A program made the translations under genes and the position numbers. A stretch of 39,421 bases of DNA from Allosalinactinospora lopnorensis (lineage in GTDB: Bacteria > Actinomycetota > Actinomycetes > Streptosporangiales > Streptosporangiaceae), in the NCBI RefSeq assembly GCF_000981225.1, contig NZ_LAJC01000058.1, forward strand, positions 1-39,421, in the 5' to 3' direction. A model generated the notes under the pieces. That model was not told where the DNA came from. It worked only from the letters and a program-made list of their open reading frames with translations, and ran no database searches. Below, piece after piece: positions 7,864 through 17,100 of this stretch (position 1 is the stretch's first letter; each line of letters starts with the position of its first letter).

Positions 7864-8400
7864 TCACTTCTGTTCGAACACCGGGGTGATCGTCGCGCGG
7901 CCGATGCCGTGGAAGAAGAGGTTGAACCCGAGGTAGGCAGGGGTCGCGGAGTCGTCGATACCCAGCGACTCCACGTCCACGGCGTGCACCACGAAGGTGT
8001 AGCGGTGCGGTCCGTGCCCTCCAGGCGGGGCAGCGCCTATGTAGCGCCTGGCTCCCGCATCGTTCCGGAGGGTGACGGCCCCGGCGGGCAGCCCTGATCC
8101 GCCCTCGTCGCCGGCTCCCGAGGGAAGCTCGGTCACCGTCGCGGGGATGTCGAACACGGCCCAGTGCCAGAACCCGCTGGCCGTTGGGGCGTCCGGGTCG
8201 AAGCAGGTGACGGCGAAGCTCCGGGTCTTCTCGGGGAACCCGCTCCACGCCAGATGCGGCGATTGGTCTTTGCCGCCGGCGCCCATGATGCCGCTGCCCT
8301 GGGGCATCGGAAGGGGCTGGCCGTCGGCGACGTCATCGCTCGTCACGGTGAACGACGGGAGGTCGGGCAGGAAGTCGTACGGAGAAGGGGGTTGTGCCAC
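7864..8400 (-). CDS. YbhB/YbcL-family PEBP (Raf kinase inhibitor-like) protein
   Basis: A 178-residue phosphatidylethanolamine-binding-protein fold. Family motifs are visible: [27 protein letters not shown] with the DPDAP ligand-pocket signature (about 47-74), [10 protein letters not shown], and the [15 protein letters not shown] segment, which is the second half of the pocket. It ends with a short amphipathic tail. GTG 8400 is supported by AGGAGG 8 bases upstream. There is no signal peptide, so it is probably cytosolic. Bacterial members bind small anionic ligands but have no firmly established role. It is a single-gene unit closed by the hairpin at 7822-7849. Confidence 0.92.
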   Translation of the reverse strand: MAQPPSPYDFLPDLPSFTVTSDDVADGQPLPMPQGSGIMGAGGKDQSPHLAWSGFPEKTRSFAVTCFDPDAPTASGFWHWAVFDIPATVTELPSGAGDEGGSGLPAGAVTLRNDAGARRYIGAAPPGGHGPHRYTFVVHAVDVESLGIDDSATPAYLGFNLFFHGIGRATITPVFEQK

Positions 8401-8464
8401 GGGAATACCTCCTGGTCTCGTCTTGGCTTGCTCCCCACGATTATCGTGCGAAGCGGGGCGGAGG

Positions 8465-9181
8465 CTAAGCGGTGTTCACGATCTGAAACACCTCGGCCAT
8501 GCGGCCGTCGCCGAGGCCGCCCGCCGCCGCGTTCGACGCCAGCCAGCCGCGCAGGGCGGTCTCGAGTTCCGCGAAGTCCTTGACCTGGCTGGCGTGCGAG
8601 GCGAGCGCGGCCATCTTCCGGTCGACGACATCGGTGACGTCGGAGTAGTGGTTCGGGGAAAGGCCGTTGGCCAGCCACACCTCGGGTACGGTCCACGGCT
8701 CCAGGCCCTCGGCGGCCAGCTCGGGGTGGGCGTGCGGGTTGCGTGCGTCCGGGTAGACCGCGTTGATCCCGGCCTCGCCCGCCGCGAGATGGTCGGGATG
8801 GCTGGGGGCGATGCGCTCCCAGTTGCGCTCCGGGCTCGGGAGCACCATGCGGTGCGGGCGCACCTGCCGGATGACCCGGGCGATGTCGCGGCGCAGGTCG
8901 AAGGAGGGGGTGAGGCGCCCGTCGGGGTAGCCGAGGAACCGGACATCGTGCACTCCGACGATCTCGGCGGCCTTGCGCTGCTCGGCGCGCCGCCTGGTGG
9001 CCATGTCCACCCCGCTTCCGGTCCGGTCGTCACCGCCGGCGTCACCATCGGTGACCATCAGATAACTGACATCGGTTCCTGCGTCCGTCCATCGGGCGAC
9101 CGTGCCCGCGCACCCGAAATCCACGTCATCGGGGTGGGCCATGACGACCAGAGCTCGTTGGGCGTCCTTGTCGACCGGCAT
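8465..9181 (-). CDS. PIG-L/LmbE-family zinc deacetylase
   Basis: A 238-residue protein of the LmbE/GlcNAc-PI de-N-acetylase family. The zinc and catalytic motif AHPDD is at residues 15-19, after a hydrophobic first strand. The downstream metal-binding HPDH (in [11 protein letters not shown]) lies near 130. Relatives include MshB and Mca of mycothiol metabolism and antibiotic deacetylases; I cannot say which is closest. ATG 9181 is chosen over an in-frame ATG at 9196 because GGGGAG is correctly spaced before it. It is divergent from the flavin monooxygenase at 9397, with about 215 bases shared between them. Confidence 0.9.
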   Translation of the reverse strand: MPVDKDAQRALVVMAHPDDVDFGCAGTVARWTDAGTDVSYLMVTDGDAGGDDRTGSGVDMATRRRAEQRKAAEIVGVHDVRFLGYPDGRLTPSFDLRRDIARVIRQVRPHRMVLPSPERNWERIAPSHPDHLAAGEAGINAVYPDARNPHAHPELAAEGLEPWTVPEVWLANGLSPNHYSDVTDVVDRKMAALASHASQVKDFAELETALRGWLASNAAAGGLGDGRMAEVFQIVNTA

Positions 9182-9396
9182 GCGCGCTCCCCTCATCGGC
9201 CCGGACGGTCCGAGCCCCCCTCATGGTAGGAAGGCCGACCTTCGGGGACCGATCCCACCCGGGCGCGCCAAGGGGTGTCGAAGCGGACAGCGGGCAGGGC
9301 GTCCTTGGCGCGCAGGCGGCCGCCGTGCCACACATCGCGCCGGTTTTCAGGCCGTTTCCGCAGGGTAGTCCTAGCCCAATCCGGGGAGGCAAAGCG

Positions 9397-10947
9397 ATGA
9401 ACGATGACCTCGCCCCCGGCACACGCGTTCCCGTCGCGATCATCGGTGCCGGGCCGGTCGGACTCTCCCTGGCGCTGGGCCTGGCCCGCCAGGGAGTTCG
9501 GGCGGTCCTCGTCGAACAGGACGGTGGTACGAGCGACCGCTCCAAGGCTCCCACCATCCACACGCGTACCCGCGAGATCTTCCGCGGCTGGGGTGTGGAG
9601 CGGCCGATGGTCGACGAGGGCGAGCTGGTAGGCGACCTGCGGGTGCGCTCCGCCGACTCCGGGAACGAAACACTGTTCTCCCTGGACTTCTCCGAGCTCG
9701 ACGACGAGGCCGACCGCCCGGGCATCCTGTTCCTGGAGCAGGGGCGCATCGAGCGGTTGCTGCTGAGAGCGGTACGCGAGTCAGGTCTGTGCGACATCCG
9801 CTTCGGCACGGAGCTCGTGGGGATGGACATCGCCGAGGACGGGGTGAAACTCACGGTCCGCAGGGCGATCGGGGAGTACTCGTTCGAAGCCGGCTTCGTT
9901 GTCGGCTGCGACGGCGCGAACGGGTTCGTCCGCGGCGCGCTGCGGCTGCCCTTCGAAGGGATCACCTATCCGGTCCGGCCCGTGCTGGCGGACGTCCGGG
10001 TGGCCGACGAGCGCAACGCGCTGCCGTGGCCGCGGCTGCACAATGGGCGCGGCGGCCTCGCCTCGGCGATCCGACTGCGCCCCGGGCTCTGGCGGATCGT
10101 CCGCCTCGCCGGCAACCCGGGACAGAGCGAGGTGGTGCCCGACGACGAGGTGCGCGAGCTCGCGGCCGACGTTTTGGGGCCGGGACCGGTGGAGGTGGTG
10201 TGGGCGGGCAGATTCCGGGTCCACCGGCGGTGGAGTCCGCACTTCAGGGTCGGCAACGTCCTGCTCGCAGGCGACGCCGCGCACGTCCACCCGCCCCTTG
10301 GCGGGCACGGGATGAACGTGGGCATTCAGGACGCGGCGAACCTGGCCTGGAAACTCGCCCAGGCGCTGTCCGGCGGAGACGTCGAGCGGCTGCTCGAATC
10401 CTACGACGTGGAACGCAGGGAGATCGTGGGCACCGTGTCGCGGTGGGCCACCGTCAACAGCCTGCTCTTCCTGCAGGCGCCGCTGATCGTCCGGACGGGG
10501 ATGCTCCGGTTCGTGCCCGCGATGTTCGCGGTCCCGCACCTCCGTCGACTGAACTTGCGGCGCGTGGCGATGCTCGATCTCACCTGCCCGGCTTCCCCGC
10601 TGATGGACCACGAGGAGCGCGCCGCGGGGATGCGGTTGCCGAACCCGCTGCTGCGCTCGGCCGAGGGGGCGGACGTGCGGCTGTACGACCTGCTGCCGAA
10701 CGGGGCGGCACTCATTGAAGTGGGTCGGGGGGCCGGCGCCGATGTGTCCGAAGGCGATCTGCCGGTGGACAAGGTCGTCCGTATCGGTCCGGGCGGCTAC
10801 TTCGACCCGACCGGGCTGCTGCGCGGCCTGCTGAGGGAGCAGGAAGGGTGGATCCTCGTGCGCCCGGACGGGCACATCGCCTGGGCGCGGCACCGGTCCA
10901 AGGGGATGGGGGAGGCCGCCCGGCACGCCCTCGGCATGAAGAGCTGA
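9397..10947 (+). CDS. Class A FAD-dependent aromatic monooxygenase
   Basis: A 516-residue flavoprotein hydroxylase of the p-hydroxybenzoate hydroxylase type. The dinucleotide motif GAGPVG is at 17-22, a conserved acidic strand end (VLVEQDG) follows, then the DG motif GCDGANGFVR near 170, and the GD motif AGDAAHVHPPLGGHGMN near 300 that binds FAD ribose. The C-terminal ~130 residues form a thioredoxin-like tail, as in the phenol and MhpA-type hydroxylases. ATG 9397 has GGGGAGG at 9383-9389. Such enzymes use NAD(P)H and O2 to hydroxylate an activated aromatic ring. It leads the oxidative cluster 9397-14043; the substrate is probably the phenolic product, or a relative, of the neighbouring Rieske oxygenase, which is inference. 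Confidence 0.9.
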   Translation: MNDDLAPGTRVPVAIIGAGPVGLSLALGLARQGVRAVLVEQDGGTSDRSKAPTIHTRTREIFRGWGVERPMVDEGELVGDLRVRSADSGNETLFSLDFSELDDEADRPGILFLEQGRIERLLLRAVRESGLCDIRFGTELVGMDIAEDGVKLTVRRAIGEYSFEAGFVVGCDGANGFVRGALRLPFEGITYPVRPVLADVRVADERNALPWPRLHNGRGGLASAIRLRPGLWRIVRLAGNPGQSEVVPDDEVRELAADVLGPGPVEVVWAGRFRVHRRWSPHFRVGNVLLAGDAAHVHPPLGGHGMNVGIQDAANLAWKLAQALSGGDVERLLESYDVERREIVGTVSRWATVNSLLFLQAPLIVRTGMLRFVPAMFAVPHLRRLNLRRVAMLDLTCPASPLMDHEERAAGMRLPNPLLRSAEGADVRLYDLLPNGAALIEVGRGAGADVSEGDLPVDKVVRIGPGGYFDPTGLLRGLLREQEGWILVRPDGHIAWARHRSKGMGEAARHALGMKS

Positions 10948-11120
10948 GCCGCCCCTGCCCGCGATCCCGCGGCACCGGGAGACCGAACGCAGCGGCCCGG
11001 AACCACATCGCCGCCGCTGTAGTTGTGTTCCGCCGGCACATGGTCGGGATGTGCGCCGCTGCGCGGTCTGTACCGGACGCCGGGACGGCCAGGCGGCATC
11101 AGATCGCGCGATCACGGATT

Positions 11121-11152
11121 CCCTCATTGTATACATTAGTATACAATGAGGG
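11121..11152. promoter_or_regulatory. GntR-type operator upstream of the Rieske gene
   Basis: A perfect 14-bp inverted repeat with a 4-base ATTA spacer. The left arm CCCTCATTGTATAC is at 11121-11134 and the right arm GTATACAATGAGGG at 11139-11152. Each arm holds an ATTGTATAC core, similar to known GntR/FCD-family operators. It ends 29 bases before the Rieske start. The GntR gene two positions along (12227-13027) is the natural candidate regulator, giving autoregulation of the whole operon. Confidence 0.75.
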
Positions 11153-11181
11153 TGGTCACGAGGTCACATAGTGGAGGCCAC

Positions 11182-12240
11182 ATGTTCCCCCTTAACGCTT
11201 GGTACGCGGTCGCCTGGGACGTCGAGGTCGGCCGGAAACTCCTTTCGCGCACCGTGTGCGGCCGGCCCGTGGTCCTCTATCGGACGCAGGAGGGTCGCGC
11301 GGTCGCGCTGGCCGACACCTGCTGGCACCGGCTCGTGCCGCTGTCGATGGGCTCGCTGCACGGGGACGAGCTTCAGTGCGGCTATCACGGCATCCGGTAC
11401 GGCGCCGACGGCCGGGCCACGCACATGCCCGCGCAGGAGACCATCAACCCCAGTGCGTGCGTCCGCTCCTATCCGCTTGTGGAGCGGCACCGCTACATCT
11501 GGATCTGGACGGGGGACCCCGCGCTGGCCGCCCCCTCTCTGGTGCCTGACCTGCACTGGAATGACGATCCGGAATGGGCGGGGGACGGGAGGACCATCCA
11601 CGCCGAATGCGACTACCGCCTCATGGATCTCACCCACGAGACCTTCCTGCACGGCAGTAGTATCGGCAACGCCGAACTCAACGAGGTTCCCTTCGAGGTC
11701 ACCCACACGGACCGGACGGTCACCGTGTCCCGGTGGATGTACGGGATCCAGGCCCCGCCCTTCTGGGCCGCGCAGCTCGCCAACCGCTTCCCGGACTACG
11801 GCGGCCCGGTCGACCGCTGGCAGCGGATCACCTTCGAGGCTCCCTCGACCATCCGCATCGACGTGGGCGTGGCGAAGGCCGGCACAGGTGCACCCGAAGG
11901 CGACCGCAGTCAGGGAGTGAACGGCTACGTGCTGAACGCGCTCACCCCGGAGACGGACCGTACGTGCCACTATTTCTGGGCGTTCGCCCGCAACTACGCG
12001 CTGGGCGACCAGCGCATCACCACGCAGCTCCGCGAGGGGGTCTCGGGGGTCTTCTTCGAGGACGAGACCATGCTGAACGCGCAGCAACGGGCGATCGAGG
12101 CCAATCCCGGCTACGAGTTCTACAACCTCAACATCGACGCCGGCGGCATGTGGGCGCGGCGGCTGATCCAGCGCATGATCGACGCCGAGACCGAAGGCGT
12201 GGGTACCGCGGCCACGGAGGTGGCCCGTGCGGGGCGGTGA
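11182..12240 (+). CDS. Rieske non-haem iron oxygenase, vanillate O-demethylase VanA-like
   Basis: A 352-residue oxygenase. The Rieske [2Fe-2S] ligands are C47-x-H49 and C66-x-x-H69 (CWH, CGYH). The mononuclear iron ligands are H152 and H157 in DLTHETFLH, with the third acidic ligand expected in the EDETML segment near 294. Regions resembling VanA include APPFWAAQL, VDRWQ and the LNIDAGG near the end. From my knowledge of VanA, the helix before DLTH normally reads RLM-IDNLM-DLTH; here five residues are missing (RLM-DLTH), removing the conserved Asn. ATG 11182 follows GGAGG at 11173-11177. The stop overlaps the GntR gene by 14 bases. It demethylates or hydroxylates methoxylated aromatics with electrons from 13027-14043; the substrate is inferred. 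Confidence 0.88.
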   Translation: MFPLNAWYAVAWDVEVGRKLLSRTVCGRPVVLYRTQEGRAVALADTCWHRLVPLSMGSLHGDELQCGYHGIRYGADGRATHMPAQETINPSACVRSYPLVERHRYIWIWTGDPALAAPSLVPDLHWNDDPEWAGDGRTIHAECDYRLMDLTHETFLHGSSIGNAELNEVPFEVTHTDRTVTVSRWMYGIQAPPFWAAQLANRFPDYGGPVDRWQRITFEAPSTIRIDVGVAKAGTGAPEGDRSQGVNGYVLNALTPETDRTCHYFWAFARNYALGDQRITTQLREGVSGVFFEDETMLNAQQRAIEANPGYEFYNLNIDAGGMWARRLIQRMIDAETEGVGTAATEVARAGR

Positions 12241-13027
12241 GTCCGGCTCCCGCAGCCAGGCCGTCGCCGCGGAACTGGGCGTGCGAGAGCTCATCCTGCA
12301 GGGCCAGCTGGCCCCCGGGACCCGGCTGGTGGAGACCGAACTGGTGAAGCAGCTCGGAATGTCCCGGACGCCGGTGCGCGCCGCCCTGGCCCGGCTGGCC
12401 GACGAAGGGCTGCTGGTCCCCGCTTCCGGGGGCGGGTACGCCGTCGCGTCGTTCAGCGCGCAGGATGTCCATGACGCCATCGAGGTCCGGGGGACGCTCG
12501 AAGGGATGGCCGTCAGGCTGGCGGCCGAGAACGGCCTTACCCGCAGCTCCCGCCGCGCGCTGCACGAGTGCGTGCGCGATCTCGACGCCGTCGTCGACGG
12601 GCTCGACGGTACGGATGAGCCCTTCCAACGCTACGTCGAACTGAACGAGCGGTTCCACTCTGCGCTGGTGGCGGCCTCGGACAACCGCGTCCTGCGGACG
12701 TCGATGGACCGGCTGGCCGCCCTGCCGTTCGCGTCGCCGAGCGCGTTCGTCCGGGCCCAGGCCTATCTCCCGGAGACGCTCCAGGTCATTGTGCAGGCGC
12801 AGCAGCAGCACCACGACATCCTGGAGGCGGTCGAAGACGGCCAAGGCTCTCGGGCCGAGATGCTCGCCCGGGAGCACGCCCTGCTCGCCAGCCGGAACCT
12901 GGACCACGTGCTGCGGCACCGCAGAGCGCTGCGCGCGGTGGCCGGCGGAGCACTCATCGAGGGGCCCCGGGCGGTCGAGCGGCCGGGGAGCACACGATCA
13001 GACGTGCCTGACAGGAGGAGGGCCTGA
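12227..13027 (+). CDS. GntR-family transcriptional regulator (FCD subfamily)
   Basis: A 266-residue regulator. The N-terminal winged helix-turn-helix (about 15-75) has the GntR hallmark LAPGTRLVETELVKQLGMSRTPVRAAL. The C-terminal all-helical FCD ligand domain (about 85-230) contains metal/ligand-type residues in ELNERFHSALVAAS and AQQQHHDILEAV. GTG 12227 lies inside the end of the Rieske gene with GGAGG 6 bases upstream, and its TGA shares a base with the ATG of the reductase, so the three genes are tightly coupled. It sits between oxygenase and reductase rather than beside the operon. It probably represses from the palindrome at 11121-11152 until an aromatic acid binds. About 40 extra C-terminal residues (ALIEGPRAVERPG onward) are low-complexity. 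Confidence 0.9.
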   Translation: MRGGESGSRSQAVAAELGVRELILQGQLAPGTRLVETELVKQLGMSRTPVRAALARLADEGLLVPASGGGYAVASFSAQDVHDAIEVRGTLEGMAVRLAAENGLTRSSRRALHECVRDLDAVVDGLDGTDEPFQRYVELNERFHSALVAASDNRVLRTSMDRLAALPFASPSAFVRAQAYLPETLQVIVQAQQQHHDILEAVEDGQGSRAEMLAREHALLASRNLDHVLRHRRALRAVAGGALIEGPRAVERPGSTRSDVPDRRRA

Positions 13028-14043
13028 TGGCCGGGCGAGAGAGCGCCGAATGGCATTTCACCACGGTGCGGGAGGTCAGCGACGTCGCGGGCGGCGTACG
13101 CAGGATCGTCATGGAGGCACCCAACGGCGTCCGCGGCCGGATGCCCCCGCCCGCCGGGAGCCACATTGACGTCATCGTGGACATTGGCGGCCGTCCCGAA
13201 GTGCGCTCGTACTCCCTGGTGCGGGATGGGGCGGACCGGGACGCCCTCGTCCTCGGGGTGAAGTCGCTGGAGCGGAGCCGAGGCGGTTCCGCGTACATGC
13301 ACACCCTCCGTCCAGGGGCGCGGCTGCGGATCAGCGAGCCGCTGCAGTCGTTCGAGCTGACCATGGGGCGCCCCCGCTACCTGCTGCTGGCCGGCGGAAT
13401 CGGTATCACCGCCCTTCTCGGGATGGCCGACGATCTGCGCGGGGTGGGCGCCGAGTACCGTGTCGTCTTCGCCGGCCGGGCGCGGGAGGCGATGCCGTTC
13501 GCCACCGGGCTTCTCGCCGCGCACCCCGGCCGGGTCGAGCTCGCCGTCTCCGAGGAGGGAACGCGTCTCGACATCCGGCGGCTCGTCGCCGGCCTGCCCG
13601 CCGGCACCGAGGTCTACGTCTGCGGGCCGATGCGGATGCTGGAGGAGATCCGCACGGCGTGGCGCGACGACGGCCGTCCGCGGGGGGCGCTGCGCTTCGA
13701 GACGTTCGGGAGCAGCGGACTCTACCCGGCCCGGGAGTTCCGGGTCCGGGTGCCGCGCCTCGGTCTCAGCGTCACCGTGCCGCCGGAGACGTCCATGCTC
13801 GACGCCCTGCACGAGGCCGGGGCCGAGCTCATGTTCGACTGCCTGCGCGGCGAGTGCGGCCTGTGCGAGGTCAAGGTGCTCCAGGCGGACGGGCCCATCG
13901 ACCACCGCGACGTGTTCCTCAGCGAGCGCGAACGCGCCGGGAACGGCTCACTGTGCGCGTGCGTCTCGCGCGTCGCCGGGGGAGACGTCACCATCGATGT
14001 GCCGTGGCGCGGTGACGCGGTGCCCCGGGCGGGGACGCGGTAG
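13027..14043 (+). CDS. VanB-like oxygenase reductase (FMN, NAD, plant-type [2Fe-2S])
   Basis: A 338-residue phthalate-dioxygenase-reductase type protein. The flavin domain (about 1-115) includes VRSYSLV for FMN binding. The NAD domain (about 116-225) starts with LLLAGGIGITALLGMA and has EVYVCGPMRMLEE. The C-terminal ferredoxin domain (about 240-325) has cluster cysteines in CLRGECGLCEV and a final Cys in NGSLCACVSR. It passes electrons from NAD(P)H to the Rieske oxygenase encoded two genes upstream. ATG 13027 overlaps the regulator stop by one base (TGATG), and an AGGAGGG site precedes it. It is the last gene of the operon and is convergent with the oxidase at 14071. Confidence 0.92.
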   Translation: MAGRESAEWHFTTVREVSDVAGGVRRIVMEAPNGVRGRMPPPAGSHIDVIVDIGGRPEVRSYSLVRDGADRDALVLGVKSLERSRGGSAYMHTLRPGARLRISEPLQSFELTMGRPRYLLLAGGIGITALLGMADDLRGVGAEYRVVFAGRAREAMPFATGLLAAHPGRVELAVSEEGTRLDIRRLVAGLPAGTEVYVCGPMRMLEEIRTAWRDDGRPRGALRFETFGSSGLYPAREFRVRVPRLGLSVTVPPETSMLDALHEAGAELMFDCLRGECGLCEVKVLQADGPIDHRDVFLSERERAGNGSLCACVSRVAGGDVTIDVPWRGDAVPRAGTR

Positions 14044-14067
14044 CCGCCCCCGGCCGGCCAGGGCGGC
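14043..14067. terminator. Short hairpin between convergent genes
   Basis: GCCGCCC (14043-14049) pairs with GGGCGGC (14061-14067) around an 11-base loop rich in CCGG. It fills the 27-base gap between the reductase stop and the convergent oxidase stop, so it may serve both. There is no T tract. Confidence 0.4.
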
Positions 14068-14070
14068 GGG

Positions 14071-17025
14071 CTACCCTGTTGGGCCGCTGCGTTCGTGCGG
14101 ACCGAAGACGGCCTCGTGCAGGAGTTCGACCGGGTGCCGTGCCCGCCGGCCGGTGCCGTGCGCGATCTGCTGGCGGCACGACACCCCTGTCGCGCAGACG
14201 GCCGCGTCGGGGGCCGAGGTGATGGCCGGGAAGAGCCGCTGCCCGCCGATGGTCATGGACAGGTCGTAGTGCTCGGCCTCGAACCCGAACGAGCCGGCCA
14301 TGCCGCAGCAGCCGGCGTCGAGTTCGCGGACCTCGACCCCCGGCAGGTGGCGCAGCAACCGCATGCTCGTCTCGGTTCCGGTGACGGCCTTCTGGTGGCA
14401 GTGGCCGTGGAACAACAGTTCCGCGGCGGACTCATCGGTTTCCGCGCCTTCGCGGACGCGGAGCCGCCCGTCGTCGAGCGCGTCGGCGAGCAGGTCCTCC
14501 ACCAGCCGGGCCCGGTCGCCCACGACGGCCGCGCGCTCGTCCCTGAGGAGCTGCGGGTGCTCGTCGCGCAGGGTGGCCACGCACGAGGGTTCGCACCCTA
14601 CGACGGCGACTCCGCGCTCGGCGTCGCCGGCGAGCCGCTCCACGAGCCGGTCCGCGTTCTTCTTCGCGTCGTCGAGCAGCCCTTTGGAGATCTGGGCGCG
14701 CCCGCAGCACAGGTCCGGCTCCATCCGCACCCGCCATCCTGCGTGCTCCAGCAGTTCGATGGCCGCCTTGCCGATGTGCGGTTCTGTGAAGCTGGTGAAG
14801 GAGTCCGCGAGGAAGACCACCTCGTCGGCCGGCTGTGCCGTTTCCTTCGGTGTGCGGCCCCGGAACCAGCGGATGAGGTTGTCGCGACGGAAGGTCGGCA
14901 GCGGCCGCCTGCGGTCGATTCCCACGACACGCTGCATGAGCGCGCGCAGGAGGGCGAGGCGCCCGGGAAGGTTCGACAACGGGGCCGTCCACGATCCCAA
15001 GGCGTTGAGCCGCCGGATCCCGCCGAAGACCCGCGCCCGCAGCGGTGTCCCGTGTTCGGTGTAGTAGGCCGACAGCGACTCGCTCTTGAAGATCGCCATG
15101 TCGACCGACATCGGGCACTCGCGCTTGCAGGCCTTGCACTCCAGGCACAGGTCCAGGACCTCGTTGACGCGCTCATCGGCCAGTGCGGCACGGGGGTCAT
15201 GCGCGGATAGCGCCTTGACCAGCGCGTTGGCGCGTCCGCGTGTGGAGTGCTCCTCCTCCTGGGTGGCCATGAACGACGGGCACATGGTGCCGCCGGACCC
15301 GGCCGGCTTGCGGCAGGCACCGATGCGCATGCACTGGTCGGCCGCCCCGCGCATGCCGCCGTGGCGGTCGAAGTCGAAGTGCGTCGGCACAGCGGAGGCG
15401 ACGGGAAGCTGGGGGGTCCGCAGGTTCTCCGTCATCGGAGGAGCGTCGACGACCTTGCCGGGGTTGAGTAGACGCTCGGGGTCGAACAGCGCCTTGGCCC
15501 CGCGCATCGCCGCGTAGAGCTCCGGGCCGAAGATCTTCTCGTTGAACTCGCTGCGGGCCAGGCCGTCGCCGTGCTCGCTGGAGTTCACTCCGCCGAACGA
15601 GAGCGCGAGATCACAGATCTCCTCGGCGACCGCGCGCATCGTGGTCACCTGCTCGGGTCGGCTGAGGTCCATGAAGGGGCGCACGTGGAGGCAGCCGGCC
15701 GAGGCGTGCCCGTAGAATCCGGCGCGCAGTCCGTGCCGTTCGAGGACCTCGGTGAACCGCGTTGTGTAATCGGCGAGATGTTCGGGAGGGACCGCGGTGT
15801 CCTCGACGAAGGCGATGGAGCGCTCCGAGGGCTTTCCCGCCGCCATGAGCAGGCCCAGCCCGGCCTTGCGCAGCGCCCGGAAGTGCTGCTGCTGCGCCGG
15901 GGTCGAGGCGCGGGCCGCGGTGTAGCCGTGCCCGTTGGCACGCCACAGTTTCTCCAGCCGCACCGCTCCGGCCTCCGCCTCGGCGGGCTGGTCGGCGTAG
16001 AACTCCACGAACAGCAGCGCGGCGGGTTCGCCTTCCAGCCGACGCACCAGGTGGCCGTGCTCCGGTGAGCGCTGGGCCAGGTCCAGGATGAAGGAGTCGA
16101 CGAGCTCGATGGCCGCTCCGCCGGCGGCCATGGCGTCATCAGTGGCCGCGATGGCCTCGGTGGTGGAGGCGAAGTGGCCGACCACCATTACGGTGGCGGT
16201 GGGTTTGCGGGTCAACGCGACCTCGGCTTCGGTCACCAGGCACAGCGTGCCCTCGGAGCCCACGGCGAACGAGGCGAGGTCGAGGGGCCCGTCGACCATG
16301 CGGTCCAGGCGGTAGCCGCCCGCGCGGCGCCAGAATGTCTGCGGGCAGGCCTCGACGGCCGCCCGGCTGCGCTCCACCAGTCCGGGAAGCTCGCGGTAGA
16401 TGCGTCCTTCCAGGTCGCTCTGTGCCGCTTTGGCCTCGACGAGTCCGGTGTCCGCGGCCCCCAGCCGGGCACGGGCGCCGTCGGCGAGTACGGTCTGCAG
16501 TGAATGCACGTGGTCGATCGTCATTCCGTAGGCGGCCGAACGGGAGCCGCACGAGTTGTTGCCGATCATCCCGCCGAGGGTCGCCCGGTTGCTGGTCGAG
16601 GTGTCGGGTGCGAAGAACAGGCCGTGTGGGGCCGCCGCCCGGTTCAGTTCGTCCTGGACCAGCCCGGGTTGCACACGCGCCCGCCCCTCTTCGGGGGAGA
16701 CCTCCAGCACGCGGTTCATGTGCCGGGAGAAGTCGAGGACGACCGCTTCGCCGACGGTCTGCCCGCAGTGGCTGGTCCCCGCGCCCCGGGGAAGCACGGG
16801 CACGCCGAGGCGGCGCGCGGTCTCCATGACCGCGACGACGTCGTCGGTATCGCGGGGAGAGACCACGCCGAGCGGCGTGATCTGGTACATGCTGGCGTCC
16901 GTGGCGAACATGTGGCGGGTGTAGGCGTCGAACCGCACGTCACCGCTGACCGCTTGGCGCAGTTCCGCCTCCAGGTCATCGCTGTGTCCGCGTTCCGGCG
17001 CCTTCTGCTGCAGGTGGTCGGCCAC
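14071..17025 (-). CDS. FAD-linked oxidase fused to Fe-S domain, D-2-hydroxyacid (YdiJ-like) dehydrogenase
   Basis: A 984-residue two-part enzyme. Residues about 20-250 are a PCMH-type FAD domain (VLPRGAGTSHCGQT, then SNRATLGGMIGNNSCGSRS) and about 260-530 the FAD-oxidase C-terminal cap, ending ALFDPERLLNPGK. The second half has CMRIGAC plus MCPS, then the [4Fe-4S] motif CLECKACKRECP, and two CCG-type cysteine clusters (LCCGRAQ near 745, AGCCGMAGSFG near 920). STRGRAN between the Fe-S motifs and the ~1000-residue length match YdiJ-type D-2-hydroxyglutarate dehydrogenases rather than plain GlcD. It oxidises a D-2-hydroxy acid and sends electrons to the respiratory chain. GTG 17025 has GGAG about 11 bases upstream. 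It is divergent from the aminotransferase at 17230, across the operator region 17101-17215. Confidence 0.88.
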   Translation of the reverse strand: MADHLQQKAPERGHSDDLEAELRQAVSGDVRFDAYTRHMFATDASMYQITPLGVVSPRDTDDVVAVMETARRLGVPVLPRGAGTSHCGQTVGEAVVLDFSRHMNRVLEVSPEEGRARVQPGLVQDELNRAAAPHGLFFAPDTSTSNRATLGGMIGNNSCGSRSAAYGMTIDHVHSLQTVLADGARARLGAADTGLVEAKAAQSDLEGRIYRELPGLVERSRAAVEACPQTFWRRAGGYRLDRMVDGPLDLASFAVGSEGTLCLVTEAEVALTRKPTATVMVVGHFASTTEAIAATDDAMAAGGAAIELVDSFILDLAQRSPEHGHLVRRLEGEPAALLFVEFYADQPAEAEAGAVRLEKLWRANGHGYTAARASTPAQQQHFRALRKAGLGLLMAAGKPSERSIAFVEDTAVPPEHLADYTTRFTEVLERHGLRAGFYGHASAGCLHVRPFMDLSRPEQVTTMRAVAEEICDLALSFGGVNSSEHGDGLARSEFNEKIFGPELYAAMRGAKALFDPERLLNPGKVVDAPPMTENLRTPQLPVASAVPTHFDFDRHGGMRGAADQCMRIGACRKPAGSGGTMCPSFMATQEEEHSTRGRANALVKALSAHDPRAALADERVNEVLDLCLECKACKRECPMSVDMAIFKSESLSAYYTEHGTPLRARVFGGIRRLNALGSWTAPLSNLPGRLALLRALMQRVVGIDRRRPLPTFRRDNLIRWFRGRTPKETAQPADEVVFLADSFTSFTEPHIGKAAIELLEHAGWRVRMEPDLCCGRAQISKGLLDDAKKNADRLVERLAGDAERGVAVVGCEPSCVATLRDEHPQLLRDERAAVVGDRARLVEDLLADALDDGRLRVREGAETDESAAELLFHGHCHQKAVTGTETSMRLLRHLPGVEVRELDAGCCGMAGSFGFEAEHYDLSMTIGGQRLFPAITSAPDAAVCATGVSCRQQIAHGTGRRARHPVELLHEAVFGPHERSGPTG

Positions 17026-17100
17026 GGCGATTCTCCACTCCTCCCGCTCGCCTCCGAGGTCGCTCCGACCCTAGGCACTTCCGTATAGCAAGATCAATAG

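Noticed and set aside
9781-11136. 451-codon minus-strand frame over the monooxygenase
   Set aside because: It is a shadow of the flavin monooxygenase, whose FAD motifs are unambiguous on the plus strand.
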